From positions 1 to 64,000 of the forward strand of contig JBIQKC010000006.1 in NCBI GenBank assembly GCA_044506885.1: a stretch of DNA of 64,000 bases. Direction: 5' to 3'. The notes beneath the pieces are model-generated. The model was not told the origin of the DNA. It saw only the letters and a list, made by a program, of their open reading frames with translations, and ran no database searches. Shown here one piece after another: positions 33,330 through 43,602 of the stretch. Every line of letters starts with the position of its first letter. Positions within the stretch are counted from its first letter, which is position 1. The DNA is from Croceibacterium_A sp044506885. GTDB lineage: Bacteria > Pseudomonadota > Alphaproteobacteria > Sphingomonadales > Sphingomonadaceae. Made by a program: the position numbers and the translations under genes.

Positions 33330-33350
33330 ATGCCGAACTTGTTTCGGCAT
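33330..33350 (+). repeat. Palindromic element (family 3, copy c)
   Basis: ATGCCGAA-CTTGT-TTCGGCAT followed by CCATCG. Two stem positions differ from copy a, again with compensating changes on the other arm. It ends 25 bases before the ruvB ATG and occupies the place where a ruvA-ruvB joint would normally be. Confidence 0.8.
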
Positions 33351-33375
33351 CCATCGTGCCGCAAGCCCTGCCGGC

Positions 33376-34404
33376 ATGACCGCCAATCCCGCCCTCTCCC
33401 CCCAGCGCCAGCCGGAGGATCCGGACGCGGCGCTGCGCCCCAAGTCCCTCGGCGAGTTCGTCGGGCAGGAGGCGGCGCGGGAGAACCTCAGGGTGTTCAT
33501 CGAGGCGGCGCGCTCGCGCGGGGAGGCGATGGACCATGTGCTGTTCTTCGGCCCGCCCGGCCTCGGCAAGACCACGCTGGCGCAGATCGTGGCGAAAGAG
33601 CTGGGCGTCGGCTTTCGCGCCACCAGCGGCCCGGTGATCGGCAAGGCGGGCGACCTCGCCGCGCTGCTGACCAACCTCGAACCGCACGATGTCCTGTTCA
33701 TCGACGAGATCCACCGCCTCAATCCGGTGGTGGAGGAAGTGCTCTACCCGGCGATGGAGGACCGTGCGCTCGACCTCATCATCGGCGAGGGGCCTTCGGC
33801 GCGTTCCGTGCGCATCGACCTGCCGCCGTTCACCCTGATCGGCGCGACTACCCGGCAGGGGCTGCTGACCACGCCGCTGCGCGACCGGTTCGGCATCCCG
33901 GTGCGGTTGAACTTCTATACGGAGCCGGAGCTGGAGCGGGTAGTGAAACGCGGCGCCGGGCTGCTCGGGGTCGCGATAGAGCCGGGCGGCGCGCGCGAAA
34001 TCGCCCGCCGTTCGCGCGGCACGCCCCGCGTCGCCGGGCGGCTGCTGCGGCGGGTGCGGGATTTCGCCCATGTCGGGGGCAGCGACACGGTCACCGCCCA
34101 GGTCGCCGATGCGGCGCTGACCCGGCTGGAGGTGGACAGCCTCGGCCTCGATGCGATGGATCGGCGCTATCTGACGATGATCGCGGAGACCTACAAGGGC
34201 GGCCCGGTGGGCGTCGAAACGCTCGCCGCGGGTCTGGCCGAGCCGCGCGACACGATCGAGGACGTGGTCGAACCGTTCCTGATCCAGCTCGGCCTCGTCG
34301 CCCGCACGGCGCGCGGACGCTGCCTCAACGACGGCGGCTGGCGGCACCTGGGAATCGCTCCGCCCGCGAACCCGCAGAGCGGCCTGTTCGATTCAGGCAA
34401 GTAG
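33376..34404 (+). CDS. ruvB: Holliday junction branch-migration helicase RuvB
   Basis: 342-residue AAA+ motor. Walker A is FGPPGLGKTTLA, Walker B is LFIDEIHRLN, sensor 1 lies in GATTRQGLLTTPLRDRFG and the C-terminal winged helix ends in the RuvB tail. It forms hexamers on either side of RuvA and drives branch migration. ATG 33376 has no clear Shine-Dalgarno (preceding bases GCCCTGCCGGC), perhaps because the repeat insertion replaced the native leader. Confidence 0.96.
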   Translation: MTANPALSPQRQPEDPDAALRPKSLGEFVGQEAARENLRVFIEAARSRGEAMDHVLFFGPPGLGKTTLAQIVAKELGVGFRATSGPVIGKAGDLAALLTNLEPHDVLFIDEIHRLNPVVEEVLYPAMEDRALDLIIGEGPSARSVRIDLPPFTLIGATTRQGLLTTPLRDRFGIPVRLNFYTEPELERVVKRGAGLLGVAIEPGGAREIARRSRGTPRVAGRLLRRVRDFAHVGGSDTVTAQVADAALTRLEVDSLGLDAMDRRYLTMIAETYKGGPVGVETLAAGLAEPRDTIEDVVEPFLIQLGLVARTARGRCLNDGGWRHLGIAPPANPQSGLFDSGK

Positions 34405-34613
34405 TCGCCGGCGCGGCGGCCGGCGTTCGGAATCGCCGCCGGTTCGGTTCCACAACGGGACAAAGGCACCGAAAGCCGCGGATTTCCGCCGGTTTGTTGC
34501 CGTTCGGACCCGCGATTCGTGGTTAATTCGATTGCCGGTCCGCTCCTTTGGGTCTGTTCGTGACGGCAACGGGAAGTGCCCACGCGCTTCGTTCGCTGCT
34601 GAGAGAAACAGGC

Positions 34614-35555
34614 ATGTCGATAAGAACAGCCCTCGCGAAACTGGCCGCCGCCGCGGCTGGCGGCGCGCTTGTCGGCGGCGCGGTCCATGTCGCCGAGCCC
34701 CAGGCAACGGAAACGACTTACAAGGCCGGCAAGCAGGTCAAGGCCGCGAAGCCCGTGAAATACGTCAAGCAGGCGCGCACCGCCCCCAAGGCTCCGCCGC
34801 CCCCACCCCCCCTTCCGGAACTGCCCGAGGAAGAGGAATACGCCTGGGCGCCGGCGCCCGTGCCGCTTCCCCCGCTGCCGCAAGCTCCGGTGGTCGCCAC
34901 CGGCGGCGGACAGCCGGTGGTGATCGGCGGACCGGGCGGCTTCGGCGGCGGTTTCGGAGGGTTTTTCGGCGGCTTCTTCGGCGGCGGCGGGGGTGGGAGC
35001 TACAACTTCTCCACCACCACGACCACCTCGGGCGGCGGCGACATCGATATCGACATCGACAACAACAATTCCAGCACCGGCGGTTCGACCTCGACCTCCA
35101 CTTCCAGCGGCGGCTCCTCCACGTCGACGGGCGGCAGCTCGACCTCGACTTCGACCGGCGGCAGTTCGACTTCCACCTCGACCGGCGGCTCGTCCACTTC
35201 GACCAGCACCGGCGGCATCACCAGCACGACGACCACCAGCTCCGGCAACGTGACCAGTACCTCGTCCAGCTCGGGCAATGTTTCCACCAGCACGTCGACT
35301 TCGGGCAACATCACCTCGAGCACATCGACATCGAGCAGCACCTCGAGCTCGACCAGCTCGTCGACTTCCAGCTCCACCTCGAGCAGCACCAGCTCGTCCA
35401 CCAGCACCGGCAGCTCGACCAGCTCCAGTTCCGGCAGCACCGGCAGCACGACTTCCGGCACACAGGTGCCCGAACCGTCGATGGTGCTGCTGTTCGGCGC
35501 CGGAGCGGCCGCGGCCTTCGCCCGCCGGCGCAGGAAGACGGCCCCGGCGGACTGA
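34614..35555 (+). CDS. Ser/Thr-rich PEP-CTERM sorted surface protein
   Basis: 313 residues. An N-terminal hydrophobic stretch, a Lys/Pro-rich part with a poly-Pro run (61-66) and a Gly/Phe-rich patch (105-129) are followed by about 130 residues made almost only of Ser, Thr and Gly. It ends with VPEPS (285-289), a hydrophobic helix and RRRRK, the PEP-CTERM tripartite signal processed by exosortases. Such proteins are typically exported, cut and linked to exopolysaccharide, and the Ser/Thr tract suggests heavy O-glycosylation (inference). No exosortase gene is in this window. ATG 34614 is preceded by GAGAG. A strong terminator follows. Confidence 0.82.
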   Translation: MSIRTALAKLAAAAAGGALVGGAVHVAEPQATETTYKAGKQVKAAKPVKYVKQARTAPKAPPPPPPLPELPEEEEYAWAPAPVPLPPLPQAPVVATGGGQPVVIGGPGGFGGGFGGFFGGFFGGGGGGSYNFSTTTTTSGGGDIDIDIDNNNSSTGGSTSTSTSSGGSSTSTGGSSTSTSTGGSSTSTSTGGSSTSTSTGGITSTTTTSSGNVTSTSSSSGNVSTSTSTSGNITSSTSTSSSTSSSTSSSTSSSTSSSTSSSTSTGSSTSSSSGSTGSTTSGTQVPEPSMVLLFGAGAAAAFARRRRKTAPAD

Positions 35556-35578
35556 AGGGGCAGTCCCCGATCGGGGCG

Positions 35579-35608
35579 AAGGGCGGTTCGGGGGGACCGC
35601 CCTTCTTT
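35579..35608 (+). terminator. Intrinsic terminator after the PEP-CTERM gene
   Basis: AAGGGCGGT (35579-35587) pairs with ACCGCCCTT (35596-35604) over an 8-base loop and is followed by CTTT. It separates the plus-strand PEP-CTERM gene from the converging aconitase gene. Confidence 0.75.
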
Positions 35609-35623
35609 CGTGAACGGCTTTGG

Positions 35624-38299
<2,676 letters not shown>

Positions 38300-38405
38300 G
38301 GGGCGGGGGATCCTCCTGCGTGGCTGTGCGGCGGTAGAAAACGGGGGCGCCGCATTTGCGGTGGCGCTTGCGCGTTCGCCGCCGCAAGGTCAAGAAGGAG
38401 GCGGC

Positions 38406-38573
38406 ATGGCATTGGGTTCACCGTCCCGGCGGCAAGAGCCGCTCTACGTCTTTCCGATGGCGCTGGCGCTCGCGCTGGCGGCGTTTCTCGGCGGGGCGCT
38501 GGGCCTGGTCTGGCACGCCTCGGGCCTTGCCGACGATGAGGAAGAGGCGGCTGAGGCCGAGCCTGCCGAATAG
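38406..38573 (+). CDS. 55-residue single-helix membrane protein, unknown
   Basis: A basic start (MALGSPSRRQEP), one membrane helix (FPMALALALAAFLGGALGLVWHAS) and an acidic tail of Asp and Glu (DDEEEAAEAEPAE). AAGGAGG lies five bases before ATG 38406, an excellent ribosome site that argues for a real gene despite its size. It is divergent from acnA and 122 bases ahead of the L,D-transpeptidase gene. Confidence 0.65.
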   Translation: MALGSPSRRQEPLYVFPMALALALAAFLGGALGLVWHASGLADDEEEAAEAEPAE

Positions 38574-38695
38574 TTCGCTGCCGTCACCGTGGCCGGCAAT
38601 CCACGGTCGGACGGCGATTCACCCCACAGTCAGCCGCACCGGTTGATAGCGGTGCGCGAAACGGGCAGAATCCCGCCGACAGGACCAGGTTTCAC

Positions 38696-40042
38696 ATGAC
38701 CGCTAGATTTCGCACATTCCTGCTTTCCGGACTTGCGCTGCTCATCGCCGGGCCGGTCGTCGCGCAGGACGCGGGCGCGCAATCCGCGCTCGACCCGGAT
38801 GCGATCGAGACGACGGCCATTCCGGTGGTGCAGCCGTTCACGCTCCCGCCGGTAGTCCATTACCCGGCGATCATGCAGTGGCCGGCCGCGCATGCCCGGT
38901 CGCTGCTGGCGGTAATCGAGGGAATCGGGGCCGAGGGCCTCGTCCCGGCCGACTACCGGCCCGACGAGTTGCGCGCCGCGATCGACGCCGGCGAAGGCCC
39001 GGCGCTGGACGATCTGGCGAGCCGCGCCTTCACCTGGCTGGTCGAGGATTTGCGCGACGGCCGCACGCCGATGGAGGCGCGGCGGCAATGGTTCGTCGTC
39101 GATCCGGATCCCGATCTCTTCCCGACCGGCGAAGTGATGACCGCGGCGCTGGCGACCGGCAATGTCGCCGCGGCGCTGTTCGCGCTCAACCCGACCCATC
39201 CGGACTATGCCGCGCTGCGCGAGGAACTGGCGCTGACGCCGCCCGAGCAGGAGAAGCGGCGGGCGCTGATCCGCGCCAACATGGACCGCTGGCGCTGGCT
39301 CCAGCGCGATCTCGGCGGCCAGTACCTGCTGACCAACGTGCCCGAGTACCAGTTGCGGCTGACCGTCAACAACAGGATCGTCCGCACCTACCGGACGGTG
39401 GTCGGCAAGCCGGGGCGCACGGCTACGCCGCAGCTCGTCGAGACGGTCGAAGGGGTGATCTTCAATCCGACCTGGACGGTGCCGCAATCGATAGTGAAGG
39501 GTGAAGGACTGGGCGCGCGAGTGCTCAACAATCCCGGCTGGGCCAGGGCGCAGGGCTATACCGCCACGCGCGGGGCCAACGGCTATGTCAGCGTCGTTCA
39601 GCAGCCGGGGCCGACCAATTCGCTCGGGCTGATGAAGCTCGACATGCCCAACCCGCATGCGATCTTCCTTCACGACACCCCTTCGCGCCACCTGTTCAAC
39701 GCCGACAAGCGCGCGCTCAGCCACGGCTGTATCCGCACCGAACGCGCGCTCGAGCTGGCGATGACGATCGCGATCCTCGGCCAGGGCGCCACGCGCGACG
39801 AGGCGGTGGCGATCTCCACGTCGGGCAAATACACCCGTGTCCCGGTGGTGAAGTCGATGCCGGTCTACATCACCTACTTCACGATGGCGCGCGACATCGA
39901 AGGCGAGCTCAACGCGTTCGAGGACATCTACGGCCGCGACGCGCCGGTGCTGGCCAGCTTCGAGGCCCCCCGCGTCGGCAACCGCTCGCGCGTGACCGAC
40001 GAAGCGGTGGTGCCGATCGTCGACGACCTGCAAACCTCCTGA
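38696..40042 (+). CDS. YcbB/LdtD-type L,D-transpeptidase
   Basis: 448 residues with a signal peptide ending near VVAQDAG. The middle holds the family-specific helical domain (RWRWLQRDLGGQYLLTNVPE). The YkuD catalytic domain has HDTPSRHLF and SHGCIR (342-347) with nucleophile Cys345. Such enzymes make 3-3 crosslinks in peptidoglycan or attach proteins to it in the periplasm. It lacks an obvious peptidoglycan-binding repeat. ATG 38696 fits the signal. Confidence 0.92.
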   Translation: MTARFRTFLLSGLALLIAGPVVAQDAGAQSALDPDAIETTAIPVVQPFTLPPVVHYPAIMQWPAAHARSLLAVIEGIGAEGLVPADYRPDELRAAIDAGEGPALDDLASRAFTWLVEDLRDGRTPMEARRQWFVVDPDPDLFPTGEVMTAALATGNVAAALFALNPTHPDYAALREELALTPPEQEKRRALIRANMDRWRWLQRDLGGQYLLTNVPEYQLRLTVNNRIVRTYRTVVGKPGRTATPQLVETVEGVIFNPTWTVPQSIVKGEGLGARVLNNPGWARAQGYTATRGANGYVSVVQQPGPTNSLGLMKLDMPNPHAIFLHDTPSRHLFNADKRALSHGCIRTERALELAMTIAILGQGATRDEAVAISTSGKYTRVPVVKSMPVYITYFTMARDIEGELNAFEDIYGRDAPVLASFEAPRVGNRSRVTDEAVVPIVDDLQTS

Positions 40043-40045
40043 CAA

Positions 40046-40105
40046 ACAATCCTCCCCCATTCACGGGGGAGATGGCAGCCGCGCAGCGGCCGACGGAGGG
40101 GGCCA
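40046..40105. repeat. Dispersed GC-rich repeat (family 1, short copy D)
   Basis: ATCCTCCCCCATTCACGGGG followed by GAGATGGCAGCCGCGCAGCG and GCCGACGGAGGGGG. Closely similar to the short copy near 54955-55010. It lies between two converging genes. Confidence 0.75.
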
Positions 40106-40153
40106 GTCATGCCCGGCCTCAAACGCGGCGGAGAAGCGCCGCCGCGCGGCCGC

Positions 40154-42472
40154 TCACGAATCGGGGCTGTGCTTCCTGTCGCGCGTCGATTCGACCATGC
40201 CTTCGTGGATGAAGCCGATCGGCCGCACTTCCATCGCGCGCTTCTTCAGCTCGCCGCGCATGCGCAGGTATTCCAGCTCCATCTGCTCGGTCACCGTCGG
40301 GCGGCTGTCCTCGAGCGCTTCGGCGAAGTCGGTGCTGGTGACGACCTGGGCGTCCATGCCCTTGCGCCGGATGGCGATCAGGCCGGCGCGGCGGACCACG
40401 TCTTCCAGGTCGGCCCCGGTATAGCGCGGAGTCTGCGCGGCCAGCGCATCGAGGTCGACGTCCGGCGACAGCGGCATGTTGCGGGTGTGGATCTTGAGGA
40501 TGTGCAGCCGCCCCGGCTCGTCGGGCGCGCCGACATAGACCAGCTCGTCGAACCGGCCCGGCCGCAGCAGCGCCGGATCGACCAGCGCCGGCCGGTTGGT
40601 GGCCCCGATGACGACGATCGATTGCAGCTCCTCCATCCCGTCCATTTCGGCGAGGATGGTGTTGACCACGCGGGCCGTCACCTGCGGCTCGTTGCCGCTG
40701 GTGCCGCGCGCGGGCACCAGGCTGTCGATCTCGTCGATGAAGATCACGCACGGCGCTACCTGCCGCGCGCGGGCGAACATGCGGCTGATCTGTTGCTCGC
40801 TCTCGCCGTACCATTTCGACAGCAGGTCGGAACTCTTCATCGAGATGAAGTTCGCTTCCGCCTCCTTGGCCACGGCCTTGGCCAACAGCGTCTTGCCGGT
40901 GCCGGGCGGGCCGTAGAGCAGGAAGCCCTTGGCTGGACGGATGCCGATGCGCTCGAACGCCGCCGGGTTCTTCAGCGGCAGTTCGACCCCTTCCTTGAGC
41001 CGTTCCTCCGCCTCGTCCAGCCCGCCGATGTCGGCCCAGCCGATGGTCGGCGCCTGGACCATGACCTCGCGCATCGCGCTCGGCTGCACGCGCTTCAGCG
41101 CGGCGCGGAAATCGTCCCTCTCGACTTGCAGGTTCTCGAGCACTTCGGGCGGGATCGTGCGCGCGTCGAGATCGAGCTTGGGCATGATCCGGCGCACCGC
41201 CTCGATGGCCGCCTCGCGCGCCAGCGCGGCGATGTCCGCGCCGACGAAGCCGTGCGTGGAGCGGGCCAGTTCCTTCAGGTCCACCCCTTCGCCCAGCGGC
41301 ATGCCGCGGGTGTGGATGCCGAGTATCTCGCGCCGCCCCTGTTCGTCGGGCACGCCGATCACGATCTCGCGATCGAACCGGCCCGGTCGGCGCAGCGCTT
41401 CGTCGACCGCGTCGGGCCGGTTGGTGGCGGCGATCACCACCAGGTTGGTCCGCGCCTGAAGTCCGTCCATCAGCGTCAGCAACTGGGCGACAAGGCGCTT
41501 CTCCGCCTCGCCGGTGACGTTCTGCCGTTTGGGCGCGATCGAATCGATCTCGTCGATGAACACGATGGCCGGCTGCGAGCGTTCGGCCTCCTCGAACACC
41601 TCGCGCAGCCGCCGCTCGCTCTCGCCGTAGGCGGAGCCCATGATCTCCGGCCCGTTGATGGTGAAGAATTCGGCTTCGCTTTCGTTGGCCACCGCCTGCG
41701 CCAGCCGGGTCTTGCCGGTGCCGGGCGGGCCATGGAGCAGCACGCCCTTGGGCGGATCGACGCCCAGCCGGGTGAACAGCTCGGGATAGCGCAGCGGCAG
41801 TTCGACCATCTCGCGCAGGGCCTTGATGGTCTCGTCCATCCCGCCGACGTCGTCGTAGTTGATGATCCCGCGGTTATCGCGCGGCTCCTCGAACTCGGCG
41901 CGCAGCTCGACTTCGGTATCCTCGTCAATGTGGACCACGCCCTTGGGCACGGTGGAGACCACCTGCAACCGGATCTGGGTCAGCGCATAGGCGGGGGCAT
42001 TGAACATCCGCCGCACCTCGGGGGGCACGTTCTGCACCGGCTGCTGGCCGTGGGTGGCGACGAGGTCGCCCTGGGTCAGCGGGCGGCGGAAGAACACGCG
42101 CTTCAGCGCCTCGGTCGGGCCCTGCAACCGCATCTCGCGCTGCGCCGGGGCAAAGACCACGCGCGTTGCCGGGCGCGATTCGGCGCGGCGGACGACGACG
42201 TGTTCGCCGGACGAGGTTTCGGCATTGGCGCGCTGGAGCCCGTCGAGCCGCACCACCTCGAGCGACTGGTCCTCGTCATAGGCGGGAAAGGCGAGCGCGG
42301 CGGTGACCCGCTTGCCTTCGATTTCGACCATGTCCCCTTCGGTGAGGCCGAGGGCCTGGAATGCGGTGTGCGGCATACGCGCAATCCCGCGTCCGCTTTC
42401 CTCCTGCCGCGCCGCCGCGACTTGCAGGCGAACGGTGTCCTTGTCCAATACGGCGGCTTCGGCGTCGGCCAT
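40154..42472 (-). CDS. CDC48/VAT-type AAA+ ATPase
   Basis: 772 residues with the full Cdc48/p97 layout: a double-psi barrel and small N domain (1-190), then D1 and D2 rings. D1 has Walker A GPPGTGKT (248-255) and FIDEID (305-310); D2 has GPPGTGKT (521-528) and FIDEID (578-583). Arginine fingers in RRPGRFDREI and LRPGRFDELV are kept. In archaea and eukaryotes this machine unfolds proteins for degradation. The C-terminus HSPDS has no HbYX proteasome-docking motif, so its partner here is unknown. Start ATG 42472. The upstream region contains a minus-strand terminator. Confidence 0.93.
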   Translation of the reverse strand: MADAEAAVLDKDTVRLQVAAARQEESGRGIARMPHTAFQALGLTEGDMVEIEGKRVTAALAFPAYDEDQSLEVVRLDGLQRANAETSSGEHVVVRRAESRPATRVVFAPAQREMRLQGPTEALKRVFFRRPLTQGDLVATHGQQPVQNVPPEVRRMFNAPAYALTQIRLQVVSTVPKGVVHIDEDTEVELRAEFEEPRDNRGIINYDDVGGMDETIKALREMVELPLRYPELFTRLGVDPPKGVLLHGPPGTGKTRLAQAVANESEAEFFTINGPEIMGSAYGESERRLREVFEEAERSQPAIVFIDEIDSIAPKRQNVTGEAEKRLVAQLLTLMDGLQARTNLVVIAATNRPDAVDEALRRPGRFDREIVIGVPDEQGRREILGIHTRGMPLGEGVDLKELARSTHGFVGADIAALAREAAIEAVRRIMPKLDLDARTIPPEVLENLQVERDDFRAALKRVQPSAMREVMVQAPTIGWADIGGLDEAEERLKEGVELPLKNPAAFERIGIRPAKGFLLYGPPGTGKTLLAKAVAKEAEANFISMKSSDLLSKWYGESEQQISRMFARARQVAPCVIFIDEIDSLVPARGTSGNEPQVTARVVNTILAEMDGMEELQSIVVIGATNRPALVDPALLRPGRFDELVYVGAPDEPGRLHILKIHTRNMPLSPDVDLDALAAQTPRYTGADLEDVVRRAGLIAIRRKGMDAQVVTSTDFAEALEDSRPTVTEQMELEYLRMRGELKKRAMEVRPIGFIHEGMVESTRDRKHSPDS

Positions 42473-42587
42473 CGTGCCCCTCGTCCATCGTTGTTCTTGC
42501 GTTCGAAGGCGAAGCTAGGGACGCCCCGGCGCTATTGCAAACGGGGCGGGGCCGCAAAAGTGCCCCAGCCGCGCAGCCGGATGGCAG

Positions 42588-42624
42588 GCAAAAAAAGGCC
42601 CGACCGTTGCCGGCCGGGCCTTGG
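42588..42624 (-). terminator. Strong intrinsic terminator without an upstream gene
   Basis: AAGGCCCG pairs with CGGGCCTT over an inner CCG/CGG stem and is followed on the minus strand by a run of T (A590-A596 on the plus strand). It is one of the best terminators in the window. Confidence 0.8.
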
Positions 42625-42705
42625 AAGTTTTGGGAGAGGATGCCTGAAAGGCCTGCTCCATATGCGGGGACGGCCGATTCTTCGCAAGTGCGAAAAGCGC
42701 AACTG
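42588..42705 (-). ncRNA. Candidate small RNA or attenuated leader upstream of the CDC48 gene
   Basis: On the minus strand a run with no coding potential contains a hairpin around GGCCTTTCAGGC, an exposed C-rich stretch CATCCTCTCCC that could pair with Shine-Dalgarno sequences, AAAACTTCC, and a strong terminator with seven T. The terminator faces no annotated minus-strand gene upstream, so something must be transcribed into it. It is either an independent small RNA or the leader of the CDC48 gene that starts 118 bases further on. The 5' end is not defined. Confidence 0.4.
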
Positions 42706-42708
42706 AGA

Positions 42709-42723
42709 TTGCATAATATGCAA
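42709..42723. promoter_or_regulatory. Palindrome 1 upstream of scoA
   Basis: TTGCATAATATGCAA is a perfect 7-1-7 dyad in an AT-rich patch. On the minus strand it overlaps the possible promoter of the candidate small RNA (TATTAT). Similar half-sites occur in the next two palindromes. Confidence 0.5.
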
Positions 42724-42777
42724 CTAAGTTGATAAACCCTTGCGAATGCGTGGGTGGCGCAATGCGTCTGGAACGGC

Positions 42778-42790
42778 TGCAATACTTGCA
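42778..42790. promoter_or_regulatory. Palindrome 2 upstream of scoA
   Basis: TGCAATACTTGCA is a 5-3-5 dyad with the half-site TGCAA. It is the weakest of the three related sites. Confidence 0.35.
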
Positions 42791-42811
42791 TCAGCCGTTT
42801 CGCGCGTCGGA

Positions 42812-42828
42812 ATTGTGCAATGCACAAT
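42812..42828. promoter_or_regulatory. Palindrome 3 upstream of scoA
   Basis: ATTGTGCAATGCACAAT is a perfect 8-1-8 dyad 66 bases before the scoA start. The TGCAnTGCA core resembles what I recall of sites bound by PhaR-type regulators of polyhydroxybutyrate metabolism, which would suit a ketone-body CoA-transferase operon. The regulator is not known. Confidence 0.5.
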
Positions 42829-42894
42829 GGCCCTTGATGATGACAGCGTGGGCCTGATGGCATAGAGCCTGGGCGGCAAGAGGAGTCCATTTCG

Positions 42895-43602
42895 ATGAAC
42901 AAGCTCTATCCCGATGCCGCCGGCGCGCTCGACGGCCTGTTGCGCGACGGCATGCTGATCGCCGCCGGCGGGTTCGGTCTGTGCGGATTGCCCGAGCGAT
43001 TGCTGGAGGCGATCCAGGCGAGCGGCGTGAAGGACCTGACGTTCGCCAGCAACAACGCCGGGATCGACAACGAAGGCATCGGCAAGCTGCTGCGCACGCG
43101 GCAGGTGAAGAAGATGATTTCCTCCTACGTCGGCGAGAACAAGGAGTTCGAGCGGCAATACCTCGCCGGCGAACTGGAGGTCGAATTCTGTCCCCAGGGC
43201 ACGCTCGCCGAACGCATGCGCGCGGGCGGCGCGGGCATTCCGGGGTTCTACACGAAGACCGGCGTCGGCACCCAGGTCGCCGAAGGCAAGGAGGTCAAGG
43301 TGTTCGACGGAGAGGAATATATCCTCGAACGCGGCATCTTCGCCGACCTTGCCGTCGTCAAGGCATGGAAGGCGGACGAAACCGGCAACCTCGTATTCCG
43401 CAAGACCGCGCGCAACTTCAACCTGCCGGCGGCAACCTGCGGCAAGGTCTGCGTGGTCGAAGTGGAAGAGGTTGTGCCCACCGGCGCGCTCGATCCGGAC
43501 GGCATCCATCTGCCCGGCGTCTACGTCCAGCGGATGATCGTCGGCGCACCCTACGGCAAGAAGATCGAGTTCACGACCACACGCGAAAGGGAGGCGGCCT
43601 GA
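42895..43602 (+). CDS. scoA: Succinyl-CoA:3-ketoacid CoA-transferase subunit A
   Basis: 235 residues. The family start GMLIAAGGFGLCGLPERL and GVGTQVAEGKEVKVFDGEEY are clear. Together with ScoB it moves CoA from succinyl-CoA to acetoacetate, linking polyhydroxybutyrate or ketone-body breakdown to the TCA cycle. GGAG lies about 12 bases before ATG 42895. The TGA stop shares a base with the scoB ATG (TGATG). Confidence 0.95.
   Translation: MNKLYPDAAGALDGLLRDGMLIAAGGFGLCGLPERLLEAIQASGVKDLTFASNNAGIDNEGIGKLLRTRQVKKMISSYVGENKEFERQYLAGELEVEFCPQGTLAERMRAGGAGIPGFYTKTGVGTQVAEGKEVKVFDGEEYILERGIFADLAVVKAWKADETGNLVFRKTARNFNLPAATCGKVCVVEVEEVVPTGALDPDGIHLPGVYVQRMIVGAPYGKKIEFTTTREREAA

Noticed and set aside
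34614..35555. Repetitive Ser/Thr codons could be taken for a CRISPR or satellite array
   Set aside because: There is no constant repeat with unique spacers; the triplet pattern follows one reading frame and ends in a clear PEP-CTERM signal.
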